Shown piece by piece: positions 8,934 through 18,090 of a stretch of DNA of 36,648 nt; positions within the stretch are counted from its first letter, which is position 1, and each line of letters begins with the position of its first letter. Source of the stretch: Saprospiraceae bacterium (GTDB lineage Bacteria > Bacteroidota > Bacteroidia > Chitinophagales > Saprospiraceae); assembly GCA_013361075.1 (NCBI GenBank), contig JABWAJ010000002.1, positions 1-36,648 of the forward strand, read 5' to 3'. A program made the position numbers and the translations under genes. The notes beneath the pieces were generated by a model, which saw only the letters and a program-made list of their open reading frames with translations, was not told where the DNA came from and did no database searches.

Positions 8934-9836
8934 TTACCCCACCTCCCACAAAATAATACTCCGGTCGTCGCTGCACGAAACGAGCCGCCTGGTTGCTTCC
9001 AGATAAAGCAGGGCATTGACCGAATTAATGTGGCAACCACTTCGGATGGTGTCCATGACTTTCAGCAATTGAAAGGTTTGGGCATCCCAGATTTTGATGG
9101 TTCGGTCCCGGCTGGCTGTGGCAAATTTATCATCCGACAAAAAGCAAATGTCGTTGATGGTGAACAGGTGCGCAGGCTGGTTAGAAAGAGGAGAAGAAAG
9201 CCGGTCCAAATCCCAAACTTTCAGGTGAGCGTCGCGCCCGCCGCTGAGCAACCCTGGGGCTCCTGGATGATAGCGCACCGCAAAAACCGAGTTGTTGTGT
9301 GCTTGTACCAGCGTTTGCCGGATCTCAAAAGTATCGGCGTCGAGCAGGTAAATATTGTTATCGCTGCCACCGATGGCCAATTCGTTCCGCGCTTTCGAGT
9401 AGTCTATGCAGCGCAGGCTTTGGTTGCTCAGGTGCAGGCTTTCTAAGCTTCGGCTTTCCGGGGCTGACCACCGCGTGAGGATGCCGTCGCCGCCAAGGGT
9501 GAAAACAAAATCACCGACTGGTAAAATGCTGAAGACGCCTTTTCCGTGGTGGGCGATGTTGCGGGTGCGCTCCGGCTTCAGGAGGTCAATCCAGTGTACG
9601 CCGCCATTCATATCGCCGGCTACAATTACCTGCTGCTCTGGCAGGTAGGTCATGGAAAAAACCTGGGTGTCCGTTTTTGCCAGCAGACGACCCATTTCCG
9701 GGTTTTGTACCTGCCAGGCCACCAGCCAGCCATCACCTGCTCCGGAGAGAAAAGTACCTGTTTCCGGGCCTTTGCAAAGCGCGAAGACGGAGGCGTTGTG
9801 GCCGGTGAGTTGAGCGTGTTTGTTTATGCTTATCAC
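8934..9836 (-). CDS. WD40 repeat protein
   Basis: Repeated blades such as GGRDAHLKVWDLD, TASRDRTIKIWDAQTF, SCSDDRSIILWEV. Confidence 0.9.
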   Translation of the reverse strand: MISINKHAQLTGHNASVFALCKGPETGTFLSGAGDGWLVAWQVQNPEMGRLLAKTDTQVFSMTYLPEQQVIVAGDMNGGVHWIDLLKPERTRNIAHHGKGVFSILPVGDFVFTLGGDGILTRWSAPESRSLESLHLSNQSLRCIDYSKARNELAIGGSDNNIYLLDADTFEIRQTLVQAHNNSVFAVRYHPGAPGLLSGGRDAHLKVWDLDRLSSPLSNQPAHLFTINDICFLSDDKFATASRDRTIKIWDAQTFQLLKVMDTIRSGCHINSVNALLYLEATRRLVSCSDDRSIILWEVG

Positions 9837-9846
9837 GGAAGCTCTT

Positions 9847-10695
9847 TTACTTCCCCGAAAAATGCTTCAGCATGATCACTTCCCGGTCGGTGAGCTTGCG
9901 GAAAAAGCCACGGGGCAGGTCTTTTTTAGTGAGGCCGCCGAGGTACACGCGATCGAGGCGCTCAACGGTATAACCCAGGTGCTCGAAGATGCGGCGCACG
10001 ATGCGGTTTTTGCCAATATGGATTTCGACTCCCAACTCGGTATGCTTGGTGCCTTCTACGTAGTCTACGCCATCCACCACGGCGATTCCGTCCTCTAGCT
10101 GAATGCCTTTTCGGATTTTCTCCAGGTCAACATTCGGAAGGGAGCGATCCAATTGCACGTGGTATATTTTTTTTACCCCGTGACTCGGGTGGGTCAGTTT
10201 TTCAGCCAACTCGCCGTCGTTGGTCAGCAGCAGCAGGCCCGTAGTGTCGCGGTCAAGGCGCCCGACCGGGAAAACGCGTTCGTGTACCTTTCCTGCCAGG
10301 AGGTCCATCACCGTTTTGCGGCCCCGCTCGTCTTTGGCGGTTGTGATGACGTTTTTCGGTTTGTTCATCAGAATGTACACCTTGCGGGCTTCAGGCTTGA
10401 CGGGTTTGCCTTTTACGGCAACGACATCGTTGGGTTTCATCTGGTAAAAAGGTTCGAGCATTTGCTCACCATTCACGGTGACACTGCCTTCCTTAACCAA
10501 GTCGGCCGCCTGACGGCGCGAACAGACGCCGCAATAAGCGATGTATTTATTGAGGCGCATGCCCTCGATAGACTCAGTTTTGTCGCTGTCTTCACGCGGC
10601 TTTTTGGGCCGGGAAGAAAAGTCTGTTTTGGGAGCCGACTTTTTATTCCGGTCATTTGACCTGCCCTTTGAGGGTTTTGAATTTTCTTTTTTCAT
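9847..10695 (-). CDS. rluB: 23S rRNA pseudouridine synthase, RluB family, with S4 domain
   Basis: MRLNKYIAYCGVCSRRQAADLVKEGSVTVNG (S4); VFPVGRLDRDTTGLLLLTNDGELAEKLTHPSHGVKKIY. Confidence 0.88.
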   Translation of the reverse strand: MKKENSKPSKGRSNDRNKKSAPKTDFSSRPKKPREDSDKTESIEGMRLNKYIAYCGVCSRRQAADLVKEGSVTVNGEQMLEPFYQMKPNDVVAVKGKPVKPEARKVYILMNKPKNVITTAKDERGRKTVMDLLAGKVHERVFPVGRLDRDTTGLLLLTNDGELAEKLTHPSHGVKKIYHVQLDRSLPNVDLEKIRKGIQLEDGIAVVDGVDYVEGTKHTELGVEIHIGKNRIVRRIFEHLGYTVERLDRVYLGGLTKKDLPRGFFRKLTDREVIMLKHFSGK

Positions 10696-10780
10696 GATGC
10701 AGTATTACCAATTGCGGTGCAAAAGTAAGGAAAAACCCGGCAATTCGAATTTGAAATGCTGCGGGGGGTTACCTTTGGGG

Positions 10781-10853
10781 AAGTTGTCAAGGGGCAAGTT
10801 GTCAAGGGGCAAGTTGTCAAGGGGCAAGTTGGCAAAGGGGCAAGTTGGCAAAT
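10781..10853. repeat. 15-nt tandem repeat array (AAGTTGTCAAGGGGC)
   Basis: Three identical copies (10781-10795, 10796-10810, 10811-10825), a 16-nt variant (10826-10841) and a partial copy (10842-10853). Confidence 0.95.
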
Positions 10854-10912
10854 ATGAATTTTCGTTCTTGACCCTGGCCATTTATTAAACAAACTCAAAA
10901 TATCCATCAGTA

Positions 10913-11608
10913 ATGCCCAATCCATTCGAGATTTTGTTTGAAGACGAAGCGATGATTGTGATCAACAAGCCGTCCGGGATCTTGGTGCACCGAACAAAAA
11001 TCAGTGAAGACCAGGTCTTTGTGCTGCAACTGTTGCGCAACCAGATCGGGCAACGGATTTATCCCGTTCATCGCTTAGACCGGGGTACTTCAGGGGTATT
11101 GGTCTTTGGGAAAAGCAGCGAGATGGCCGGTGCTTTGTCAGAACAGTTTCGCGATAAGGGCGTAGAAAAAAACTACCTCGCCATAGTGCGCGGTTACGTA
11201 GAAGAGCAGGGCATCATTGATTCCCCTTTGCCACACCCGCGATCCGGAGAACCCCGGGAAGCATTAACCAGGTACACCAGATTAGAACAAACCGAGCTTC
11301 TGACACCCGTTGGCCGGTACGCAACAGCGCGTTATTCTCTGGTAGACATTGTGCTGGAAACAGGCCGAACCAACCAGATCCGGCGGCATTTTTCGCACAT
11401 CCGCCACCCGGTTATCGGGGATAAAAAGAATGGCGATTGCAAGCACAACAAGTATTTTGAAACCGAACTGGGTATTTCCCGGCTTTTGTTGCACGCCAGC
11501 CGTTTCGCATTTTTTCACCCGCTTCATGGCGGGCGCATTACACTGGCCGCGCCGCTTGATGAGGCATTTGGAAAAGCGATGGAAACTTTAAAACTGGGAA
11601 ACAGGTGA
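10913..11608 (+). CDS. truC: Pseudouridine synthase, TruC-like
   Basis: VHRLDRGTSGVLVFGKS; TGRTNQIRRHFSHIRHPVIGDKKNGDCKHNKYF. Confidence 0.8.
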   Translation: MPNPFEILFEDEAMIVINKPSGILVHRTKISEDQVFVLQLLRNQIGQRIYPVHRLDRGTSGVLVFGKSSEMAGALSEQFRDKGVEKNYLAIVRGYVEEQGIIDSPLPHPRSGEPREALTRYTRLEQTELLTPVGRYATARYSLVDIVLETGRTNQIRRHFSHIRHPVIGDKKNGDCKHNKYFETELGISRLLLHASRFAFFHPLHGGRITLAAPLDEAFGKAMETLKLGNR

Positions 11609-11667
11609 AAAGCATGGTTATGGACTGACAGGCATTTTGAATTTATGATGGTCGAATCGGAGCTGCT

Positions 11668-12618
11668 TTAAACCAGGCCCTGTTCCTGTAAAATACTGGC
11701 GACCTCCTCGTTACTAATCCCTGTAATGGCCGCTATTGTCGCCAAATCAAGTCCCAGACGATGGCTGTTTACAACAACGGAAATGGTTTTTTCTTTTTGA
11801 CCTTCTGTTCTGCCTTCTGCTTTTCCTTCGGCCTTTCCTTCTGCTTTTCCTTCAGCCTTTCCTTCTGCCTTTCCTTCAGCTTTCCCTTCAGCTTTAGCCG
11901 TCTCCAGAACTCCATAAGAAATCGCTAACTCCTTTTGGTGGGCATCGTACAGCGTTTTGGCACTTGCATCCATATTGTCGTAATTTAATAGTTGAGCAAC
12001 CTTGTCTAAACCCGGTGCACTGTAATGCTCCGGCAGGCTGTTGTTTTTTAGATAATAGATCCACTCATCCAGTGAGTCTTTGGCCACATCATTGAATTTA
12101 TTGACTTTAATGATGTAGTATTCGGGATAAACCTCATAGGCCGAAGCAATGCCGAATAATTCCTTTTGCAGGGCATTCACCTGCAAAGTGTCATTGGTGT
12201 GAATGCCTTTAAACTCGGTCATTCCATGGTACACATAGTCATTCCCCTGGCCCAGATCAAAATAGACAATATTGATGGAATATACCTTGCGTACCTGATC
12301 ATAAGTATAACCCTGGCTCATGTAATCGGTAATAATTTTGCTGGCACCGAATAACATTCGCTGAAAGTAATCATGCTCACTATTGTATTGCAATTCAATC
12401 AAAATGAGTTCTTTGTGTTCGTTTTCACAAAGAATATCCACTTTGTTGATCTTGTCATCTGCCTGGTCGCTGTTTCCCTCCGATTCGGGAATGTTCACAA
12501 TTTTGATGGGTTTGCATAACAACACCGTCAAAAAACCTTCAAGCACATCATAGTTAGCTTTTTGTCGGAGCAACTTTTTGATGGCCCAATCGAAGCTCAC
12601 AAGGGGGCGCGCTTTCAT
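11668..12618 (-). CDS. Rpn family recombination-promoting nuclease / PD-(D/E)XK nuclease family transposase
   Basis: FDWAIKKLLRQKANYDVLEGFLTVLL...KVDILCENEHKELILIELQYNSEHDYFQRMLFGASKIITDYM; C-terminal (KAEG)n repeat. Confidence 0.9.
   Translation of the reverse strand: MKARPLVSFDWAIKKLLRQKANYDVLEGFLTVLLCKPIKIVNIPESEGNSDQADDKINKVDILCENEHKELILIELQYNSEHDYFQRMLFGASKIITDYMSQGYTYDQVRKVYSINIVYFDLGQGNDYVYHGMTEFKGIHTNDTLQVNALQKELFGIASAYEVYPEYYIIKVNKFNDVAKDSLDEWIYYLKNNSLPEHYSAPGLDKVAQLLNYDNMDASAKTLYDAHQKELAISYGVLETAKAEGKAEGKAEGKAEGKAEGKAEGKAEGRTEGQKEKTISVVVNSHRLGLDLATIAAITGISNEEVASILQEQGLV
11801..11896 (-). repeat. 12-bp in-frame tandem array (8 units) encoding (K/R)(A/T)EG repeats
   Basis: Plus-strand units: ccttctgttctg, ccttctgctttt, ccttcggccttt, ccttctgctttt, ccttcagccttt, ccttctgccttt, ccttcagctttc, ccttcagcttta. 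Confidence 0.93.
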
Positions 12619-12896
12619 CCGTTTTTTTACAAAAATACAGTGTTCAGGGCATTATTGCAACTGCCGGGCCACAACAATCCGCTACGTAGTCTGTATTCGT
12701 TTTCCTGTCGTTAATTGCGTGAACCTGGGTGAAGAAGTAGTGAGTAATTTTGGCTTACTTCCAGTTTTTTGAATGGATATTGGCCGTGCAATGCTTACAA
12801 ACCCGATCAGCCTGGGCAATACTACCCGCCCTGATTTTCGTTATCTGGAATCTATTGGCTTTCTTTGCAACACGATTCATCCTAAATAGTTTTTTC

Positions 12897-15221
12897 ATGA
12901 GCAACAGATTGATTTACCTGACTTTTATAGCCATCATTACCTTTCCGATTGTCGGGGCAGCCCAAAAAGTACCGTCGCTGCCGAAAAAAGAAATCAGCGT
13001 CATTCCGGTGCCGCAAAGTGTAAAATTTGAACAGGGAGATCTGAAAGTGGCAGATCTGACCCATATTCGCCTTCCATTGCAAGCTGATTCGGCACTGGAA
13101 GCAACCGTCACTTTTTGTGCAGCATACATCAAATTGGTCACAGGTAAAGAATTGGCCATTCGCCGCGGAGGCTACAAAGGGCGCAATGCCATTGTGATTG
13201 CAGCCCGAACCGATACCATGCCGGTCAAACCTGAACAGGCAGGCGCTTACCGGATGGAGGTACTTGGCTCTCAGATTTATATCAAAGCAGCAGACAATGC
13301 GGGTATTTTTTATGCCTTTCAAACCCTCCTTCAATTAATGCCCAAAGGCTTTATTCCCAACATGAAAATCGAAGATGCGCCCCGTTTCCGCTACCGGGGC
13401 CTGCACTTAGATGTTGGCCGTCATTTCTTCCCGGTGGATTTTATCAAAAAATACATTGACCTGATGGCGATGTATAAAATGAATTATTTCCACTGGCACC
13501 TGACGGAAGATCAGGGCTGGCGCATCGAGATCAAGCAGTATCCCAAGTTGCAGGAAATTGCTGCTTTTCGCAAAGAAACCCTGGTGGGCCACGGTGGAAC
13601 GAAACCTTACCAATTCGACGGCACGCGTTACGGCGGCTATTATACGCAGGATGAAATACGGGAAGTGGTGCGCTATGCCGCCCAGCGCTTCATCACCATT
13701 ATCCCTGAAATAGAAATGCCAGGCCATGCGCAGGCTGCTGTAGCGGCTTACCCCGAATTGGGGTGCACGGGACAAAACATAGAGGTTGCCACTCGCTGGG
13801 GGGTATTTGAAGATGTGTTTTGCCCAAAAGAAGAGACGTTTACTTTTTTGGAAAACGTACTTTCTGAGGTCATTGAGCTTTTCCCCGGTCCCTATATCCA
13901 CATTGGCGGCGACGAATGCCCCAAAACACAGTGGAAAAGCAATGCTTTTTGTCAGGAATTGATCAAAAAAGAAGGCTTGAAAGACGAACATGGCCTGCAA
14001 AGCTATTTCATCAAACGCATCGAAAAATACTTGAACAGCAAAGGCAAACGCATCATTGGCTGGGATGAAATTCTGGAAGGCGGTCTCGCTCCAAATGCGA
14101 CGGTCATGTCGTGGCGTGGCGAGAAGGGCGGAGTAGAGGCGGCGAAAAGCGGTCATGAGGTGATCATGACCCCAACAGACAATTGCTATTTAGATTATTA
14201 TCAGGCCCTTGGAAAAGATGAGCCTCTGGCCATTGGCGGCTACTTGCCCTTAGAAATGGTTTATGGCTACGAGCCGGTCCCCGTTGAGCTCACGGAAAAA
14301 GAAAGCAAGTTGGTACTGGGCGCTCAGGGAAATGTCTGGACAGAGTACATGAAAACCCCTGAACACGTCGAGTACATGGTTTTTCCACGGGCCATTGCCC
14401 TGGCTGAAGTGGTGTGGTCGCCTAAAGCAAGCCGGAATTTCAAAGATTTTGGCCGTCGCCTGGCCATCCACATTCCGCGCCTGAAAGCAGCCGGAGTGAA
14501 CGTAGCCAACCACCTCTACGACGTTCGGATGAGTGTTCAGTCGGGCGACGGAAAAGGAGTATTTCTGGAATGTGCCAACCTCGCCGGGCTAGGGGTAGTG
14601 CGCTACGACGACAGCGGCAAAACGCCAACCGCCAACAGTGTGATTTACAACAATACTCCCGTCCAAATTACGGGGTTTACAGATGTGCAGGCCCAAACAT
14701 TCCTGAAAGGGGAGCCGATTGGCAAAAGTGCGGCTTTGTCTTTCCTCTGGCACCTGGCGGCAGGGAAAACGATTGCCCTCACGAATGCCCCGCATCCTAA
14801 ATACGGGGCCGGTGGAAAAGGTGCCCTCATCAATGCCGTGATGGCAAGCGAAGAGCGCCATAGCGACAAAGAATGGCTCGGATTTAGCGGGAAAGACCTG
14901 GAAGCAGTGATTGATCTGGGAGAAGCTACAGCGGTAAAAGAAGTAACCCTCCGGTTTTTTAACGGCCCCGGACAGTGGATATACCCACCAAAACAAGCCT
15001 CTGTAGCCGTTTCTGCAGATGGCAAGACCTACGAACAGGCTGTGGTAAAAGAGGTTCCTGCTGCAATCACAGATAAAATAGTCCAGGTAAAAATCGGCCT
15101 GACTGGCAAAACACCGCGCTACCTGAAGGTAAAAGCCCAAAATTTCGGCATCATTCCGGATGGCAAGCAAGGTGCCGGAAATCCTGCCTGGTTGTTTGTG
15201 GATGAAATTACCGTCAAATAA
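12897..15221 (+). CDS. Beta-N-acetylhexosaminidase, GH20
   Basis: FRYRGLHLDVGRHFFPVDFIKKYIDLMAMYKMNYFHWHLTEDQGWRIEI; IHIGGDECPKTQW; GWDEILEGGLAPNATVMSWRG. Start placed at the signal peptide MSNRLIYLTFIAIITFPIVGAAQ. Confidence 0.94.
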   Translation: MSNRLIYLTFIAIITFPIVGAAQKVPSLPKKEISVIPVPQSVKFEQGDLKVADLTHIRLPLQADSALEATVTFCAAYIKLVTGKELAIRRGGYKGRNAIVIAARTDTMPVKPEQAGAYRMEVLGSQIYIKAADNAGIFYAFQTLLQLMPKGFIPNMKIEDAPRFRYRGLHLDVGRHFFPVDFIKKYIDLMAMYKMNYFHWHLTEDQGWRIEIKQYPKLQEIAAFRKETLVGHGGTKPYQFDGTRYGGYYTQDEIREVVRYAAQRFITIIPEIEMPGHAQAAVAAYPELGCTGQNIEVATRWGVFEDVFCPKEETFTFLENVLSEVIELFPGPYIHIGGDECPKTQWKSNAFCQELIKKEGLKDEHGLQSYFIKRIEKYLNSKGKRIIGWDEILEGGLAPNATVMSWRGEKGGVEAAKSGHEVIMTPTDNCYLDYYQALGKDEPLAIGGYLPLEMVYGYEPVPVELTEKESKLVLGAQGNVWTEYMKTPEHVEYMVFPRAIALAEVVWSPKASRNFKDFGRRLAIHIPRLKAAGVNVANHLYDVRMSVQSGDGKGVFLECANLAGLGVVRYDDSGKTPTANSVIYNNTPVQITGFTDVQAQTFLKGEPIGKSAALSFLWHLAAGKTIALTNAPHPKYGAGGKGALINAVMASEERHSDKEWLGFSGKDLEAVIDLGEATAVKEVTLRFFNGPGQWIYPPKQASVAVSADGKTYEQAVVKEVPAAITDKIVQVKIGLTGKTPRYLKVKAQNFGIIPDGKQGAGNPAWLFVDEITVK

Positions 15222-15268
15222 TGCCGCTGCATGTTAATTCAGTATTCATTGTTTAAAAAAACCTCAAG

Positions 15269-16237
15269 ATGAAAAAACAAAACTGTTGCCGGTCGCTGAC
15301 CGCTTTCTTGTTGATTATTCCAGCGCTTCTTTGTGCACAGGACGGCTCTGAAGCCCTCCGCTATCTGGAGCAAATCAATGCCGAACACAACGCCGTTACG
15401 GCCCGAAATCTGGAATACATTCAGTACTCGGTGCACGTAGAAGACTTTGTTGAAGTCGAAAAAAAACGGTTAGAAGTTTTGCGCCAAATGGATGAAACCA
15501 TCAAGCGGACATCAGCTATGCCTGCTTTTCAGGGCAAGTCAACCATGCGCGATGAAATGCTGGCCACCGTAAAAAGTTACCGCGAATCTTTTACCATAGA
15601 ATTCAACGAAATCAACCTGTTGAAAAAAGAAAGCAAGGCGTCTTATGAAGCGATGGAAGCTTACCTGAATGCCCAGGATGCAGCTGAAAAGAAGCTGGGG
15701 CAAGCCTCCACGCGCTTTTACAATGCCCAGACAGCATTTGCCAAAGAACACAACATTCGGCTGACCAAGGCGGCTGAAAATTCCGAAGTGGATCAGATCA
15801 ATCAGGTAAATGCCTACAACCGGGCTGTTTTTCTGAAGTATTTCAAAGTGTCAAAACACAATGCAGTCTTCATGGAAGCACTGGGCAAAGAAGATCCAAA
15901 AGAGATGGAACGAGCCCGCATTCTGTTGTCAAACGACGCGGATGCTGCCTTGCTGGTACTGCGCAAAATGCCCGGATTTAAAGGTGATGTGGCTTACCGG
16001 GATGCGGCCATCAAACTCATAGAGTTTTATGACCAACTGGCAGACGACGGGTATAAAAAAATAACAGCCATCAAACGGAAAAAGGAATTAACGCAGGAAG
16101 ATGTGGACACATTTAACAGTGTGATCGAACACTACAACGGAAATGTGGACAGCCTGCTGAAAAACTACAACGATTCGCTGAACCAGTTGCTTCGGAACAA
16201 CATTCCAAAGCCGCCTACGAGCACAAAGAGAATCTGA
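15269..16237 (+). CDS. Secreted hypothetical protein, helical (possibly LIC11966-type surface protein)
   Basis: Signal peptide MKKQNCCRSLTAFLLIIPALLCAQ followed by a long helical region; family name tentative. Confidence 0.7.
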   Translation: MKKQNCCRSLTAFLLIIPALLCAQDGSEALRYLEQINAEHNAVTARNLEYIQYSVHVEDFVEVEKKRLEVLRQMDETIKRTSAMPAFQGKSTMRDEMLATVKSYRESFTIEFNEINLLKKESKASYEAMEAYLNAQDAAEKKLGQASTRFYNAQTAFAKEHNIRLTKAAENSEVDQINQVNAYNRAVFLKYFKVSKHNAVFMEALGKEDPKEMERARILLSNDADAALLVLRKMPGFKGDVAYRDAAIKLIEFYDQLADDGYKKITAIKRKKELTQEDVDTFNSVIEHYNGNVDSLLKNYNDSLNQLLRNNIPKPPTSTKRI

Positions 16238-16272
16238 AGCCTATTAGCTTGTGTTTGCGAAAATATTTCATG

Positions 16273-16320
16273 TTGCGAAATTATTGCCTTCCCGAAGGGT
16301 GGGCTGGTTTCGCAATTTTA
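16273..16320. terminator. Possible bidirectional terminator hairpin between convergent genes
   Basis: TTGCGAAA (16273-16280) and TTTCGCAA (16308-16315), with a T-rich flank. Confidence 0.35.
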
Positions 16321-16349
16321 TTTTATTACACAACTTCAGGAGCAAATTC

Positions 16350-16694
16350 CTAAGCAACAGCGTACCCTGTGTATTGACGGTATTGAGTTGGGTGAAATCC
16401 CAACACAATGTCCGTCTGAGGAATTCCTTTTTTTAGTAATTCTTCGGTAATGGGGATATCCGTATTGTTTTCCAATAACCAGATTTTGCCATCTGTTGCA
16501 ATGTGAAAGTGAAATATAATTTTGTGCAAAAAAAGGCTGGGGGTTTCCCATCCCATCCTGATGAGTTGGTAGTAGCGTTTCTCTTTATCTGCTAAAACAA
16601 TATCCTCTACATCACTATCTGGCCGAATGATTTTTTCAGCTTCCAAGACATCCAGGATCGCCTGTTCGTATGTTTTAATTTTATGATGGCTCAT
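16350..16694 (-). CDS. XisI family protein (fdxN element excision controlling factor-like)
   Basis: YEQAILDVLEAEKIIRPDSDVEDIVLADKEKRYYQLIRMGWETPSLFLHKIIFHFHIATDGKIWLLENNTDIPITEELLKKGIPQTDIVLGFHPTQYRQYTGYAVA. Start at 16694 gives an ATGA overlap with XisH. Confidence 0.9.
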   Translation of the reverse strand: MSHHKIKTYEQAILDVLEAEKIIRPDSDVEDIVLADKEKRYYQLIRMGWETPSLFLHKIIFHFHIATDGKIWLLENNTDIPITEELLKKGIPQTDIVLGFHPTQYRQYTGYAVA

Positions 16695-17119
16695 TTTACC
16701 CATTTTGTAATGTTTTGATGATCAGGATTAAAGACGATAATCCGCAAGTTGACTTTTGCTATAATCCGGCGAAAAAATTCCTGATTTTCGAGCTTATCAT
16801 AAGAAAGTTCAGGTATTGCAACAAAAAGAACCCGGTCAGGTTCTTGGGCATCCAACCCAATCTGATAATTCATAAATTGCCCAACTAAATTGTGGAGGTC
16901 ATAGATTAGAGAAGGTCCAAGTAAACTTTTGACTTCAACTGCAATTTTTTCCTTGTCTTTGTATGCAGCAATGAGTTTTTCTGCGCCCAAATCAACTTGC
17001 ATTCTCGAATCGAATAACTCCAGAACATCAGTCTTTATCTCATACGGATCATGAGTAATTCTCCATTCCTCTTTTTCAAGTGCGACCCGGACGGTATTAT
17101 GAAAAAAATCTTTTGCCAT
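16691..17119 (-). CDS. XisH family protein, PD-(D/E)XK-like
   Basis: MAKDFFHNTVRVALEKEEWRITHDPYEI...MQVDLGAEKLIAAYKDKEKIAVEVKSLLGPSLIYDLHNLVGQFMNYQ; D...ExK motif. Confidence 0.9.
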   Translation of the reverse strand: MAKDFFHNTVRVALEKEEWRITHDPYEIKTDVLELFDSRMQVDLGAEKLIAAYKDKEKIAVEVKSLLGPSLIYDLHNLVGQFMNYQIGLDAQEPDRVLFVAIPELSYDKLENQEFFRRIIAKVNLRIIVFNPDHQNITKWVK

Positions 17120-17154
17120 ACGCGCTACTTACCAACGATTTGAGGAATTTGATT

Positions 17155-17463
17155 CTAATCATCCCCGCCCTCAATAACTGCCGACAGGCCACGCTCAACC
17201 AGTGCATCTTTTTTCGGCCTCAACTCGCGTTTAGGCGCTGTTTTAACGGTTGCTTTTCCTTTGAAATGGATGAGCAGCGCTAATTGTTCAGCCTGGGTAT
17301 GTGCGTGATCGAGTACTTCAATGAAGCACTCGATCACCCATTCAAAGGTATTGACATCATCATTGTAAACGATGAGCTGGGCGATTTCTCCGGTTCCGGT
17401 TTCGTCCACTTCGTCTTCCACGAGGACTTCTTCCAATTCTTCGATAGCGTGATAGTGGATCAT
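17155..17463 (-). CDS. clpS: ATP-dependent Clp protease adaptor ClpS
   Basis: AQLIVYNDDVNTFEWVIECFIEVLDHAHTQAEQLALLIHFKGKATVK. Start placed at MIHYHAIEE. Confidence 0.85.
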   Translation of the reverse strand: MIHYHAIEELEEVLVEDEVDETGTGEIAQLIVYNDDVNTFEWVIECFIEVLDHAHTQAEQLALLIHFKGKATVKTAPKRELRPKKDALVERGLSAVIEGGDD

Positions 17464-17497
17464 AGTTGTTGAATCTTTGCCTGCTGAAAATCCTCCC

Positions 17498-17968
17498 TTA
17501 ATTAAGTTTTGAAAGGGTTTCCTGCATGGCCTCAAAATTAGGCAAATCGCCGGCAGATTCCAACACTTCCGCATAACGAATAGCGCCTTCTTTGTCAATA
17601 ATAAAAGCTGAGCGCTTCGATACACCTTTCATCCCGAAAGCAAACTCTTCATACAAAGATCCATAAGCTTTGGATACTTCTTTGTTAAAGTCGGAAAGAA
17701 GGGGGAAATTCAGATTTTGATCGGTTTTGAACCGGTCAAGGGTATACAAAGAATCTACTGAAATGCCCAGCACTTGTGCATTCAGACGTTCATAGACATT
17801 CATGTTGTCGCGCATGGAACACAATTCAGCAGTACAAACGCGGGTGAAAGCCATCGGAAAAAAAATCAACACCACGTTTTTGCCCCGGAAATTTTCCAGC
17901 GCTACCAATTCTTTATTGGTGTTGTAAAGGGAGAATACAGGGGCTTTATCGCCTGTTTTTACGGACAT
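17498..17968 (-). CDS. Peroxiredoxin (AhpC/TSA family)
   Basis: GDKAPVFSLYNTNKELVALENFRGKNVVLIFFPMAFTRVCTAELCSMRD. Start placed at MSVKTGDKAP. Confidence 0.9.
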   Translation of the reverse strand: MSVKTGDKAPVFSLYNTNKELVALENFRGKNVVLIFFPMAFTRVCTAELCSMRDNMNVYERLNAQVLGISVDSLYTLDRFKTDQNLNFPLLSDFNKEVSKAYGSLYEEFAFGMKGVSKRSAFIIDKEGAIRYAEVLESAGDLPNFEAMQETLSKLN

Positions 17969-18090
17969 TGTTGCTTGTTTTAACGTTAGGTGTAATCTTG
18001 TAGCAATGCTTCTGGCTGGCGGCCTATTGTTCATGAAAGCCTGTCAGCACAAAAAGTACCCAAAGCTAAACTTCTGATTAAAATAATGGT

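Noticed and set aside
10781-10853. CRISPR array
   Set aside because: 15-nt units are contiguous with no spacers and no cas genes are visible.
10541-10888. 115-aa ORF containing GKLSRGKLSRGKLSRGK
   Set aside because: The peptide repeat is only a translation of the 15-nt intergenic array, and the rest is antisense to rluB.
11668-12618. Active transposon
   Set aside because: The PD-(D/E)XK 'transposase' label is a family name; no terminal inverted repeats or target duplications were found around the gene.
13407-14156. 249-aa minus-strand ORF inside the GH20 gene
   Set aside because: Overlaps a strongly supported GH20 coding frame; shadow ORF.
16350-17119. An actual fdxN-type excisable element
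   Set aside because: No XisF-type recombinase, nif genes or flanking direct repeats were recognised; only the XisH/XisI pair supports it.
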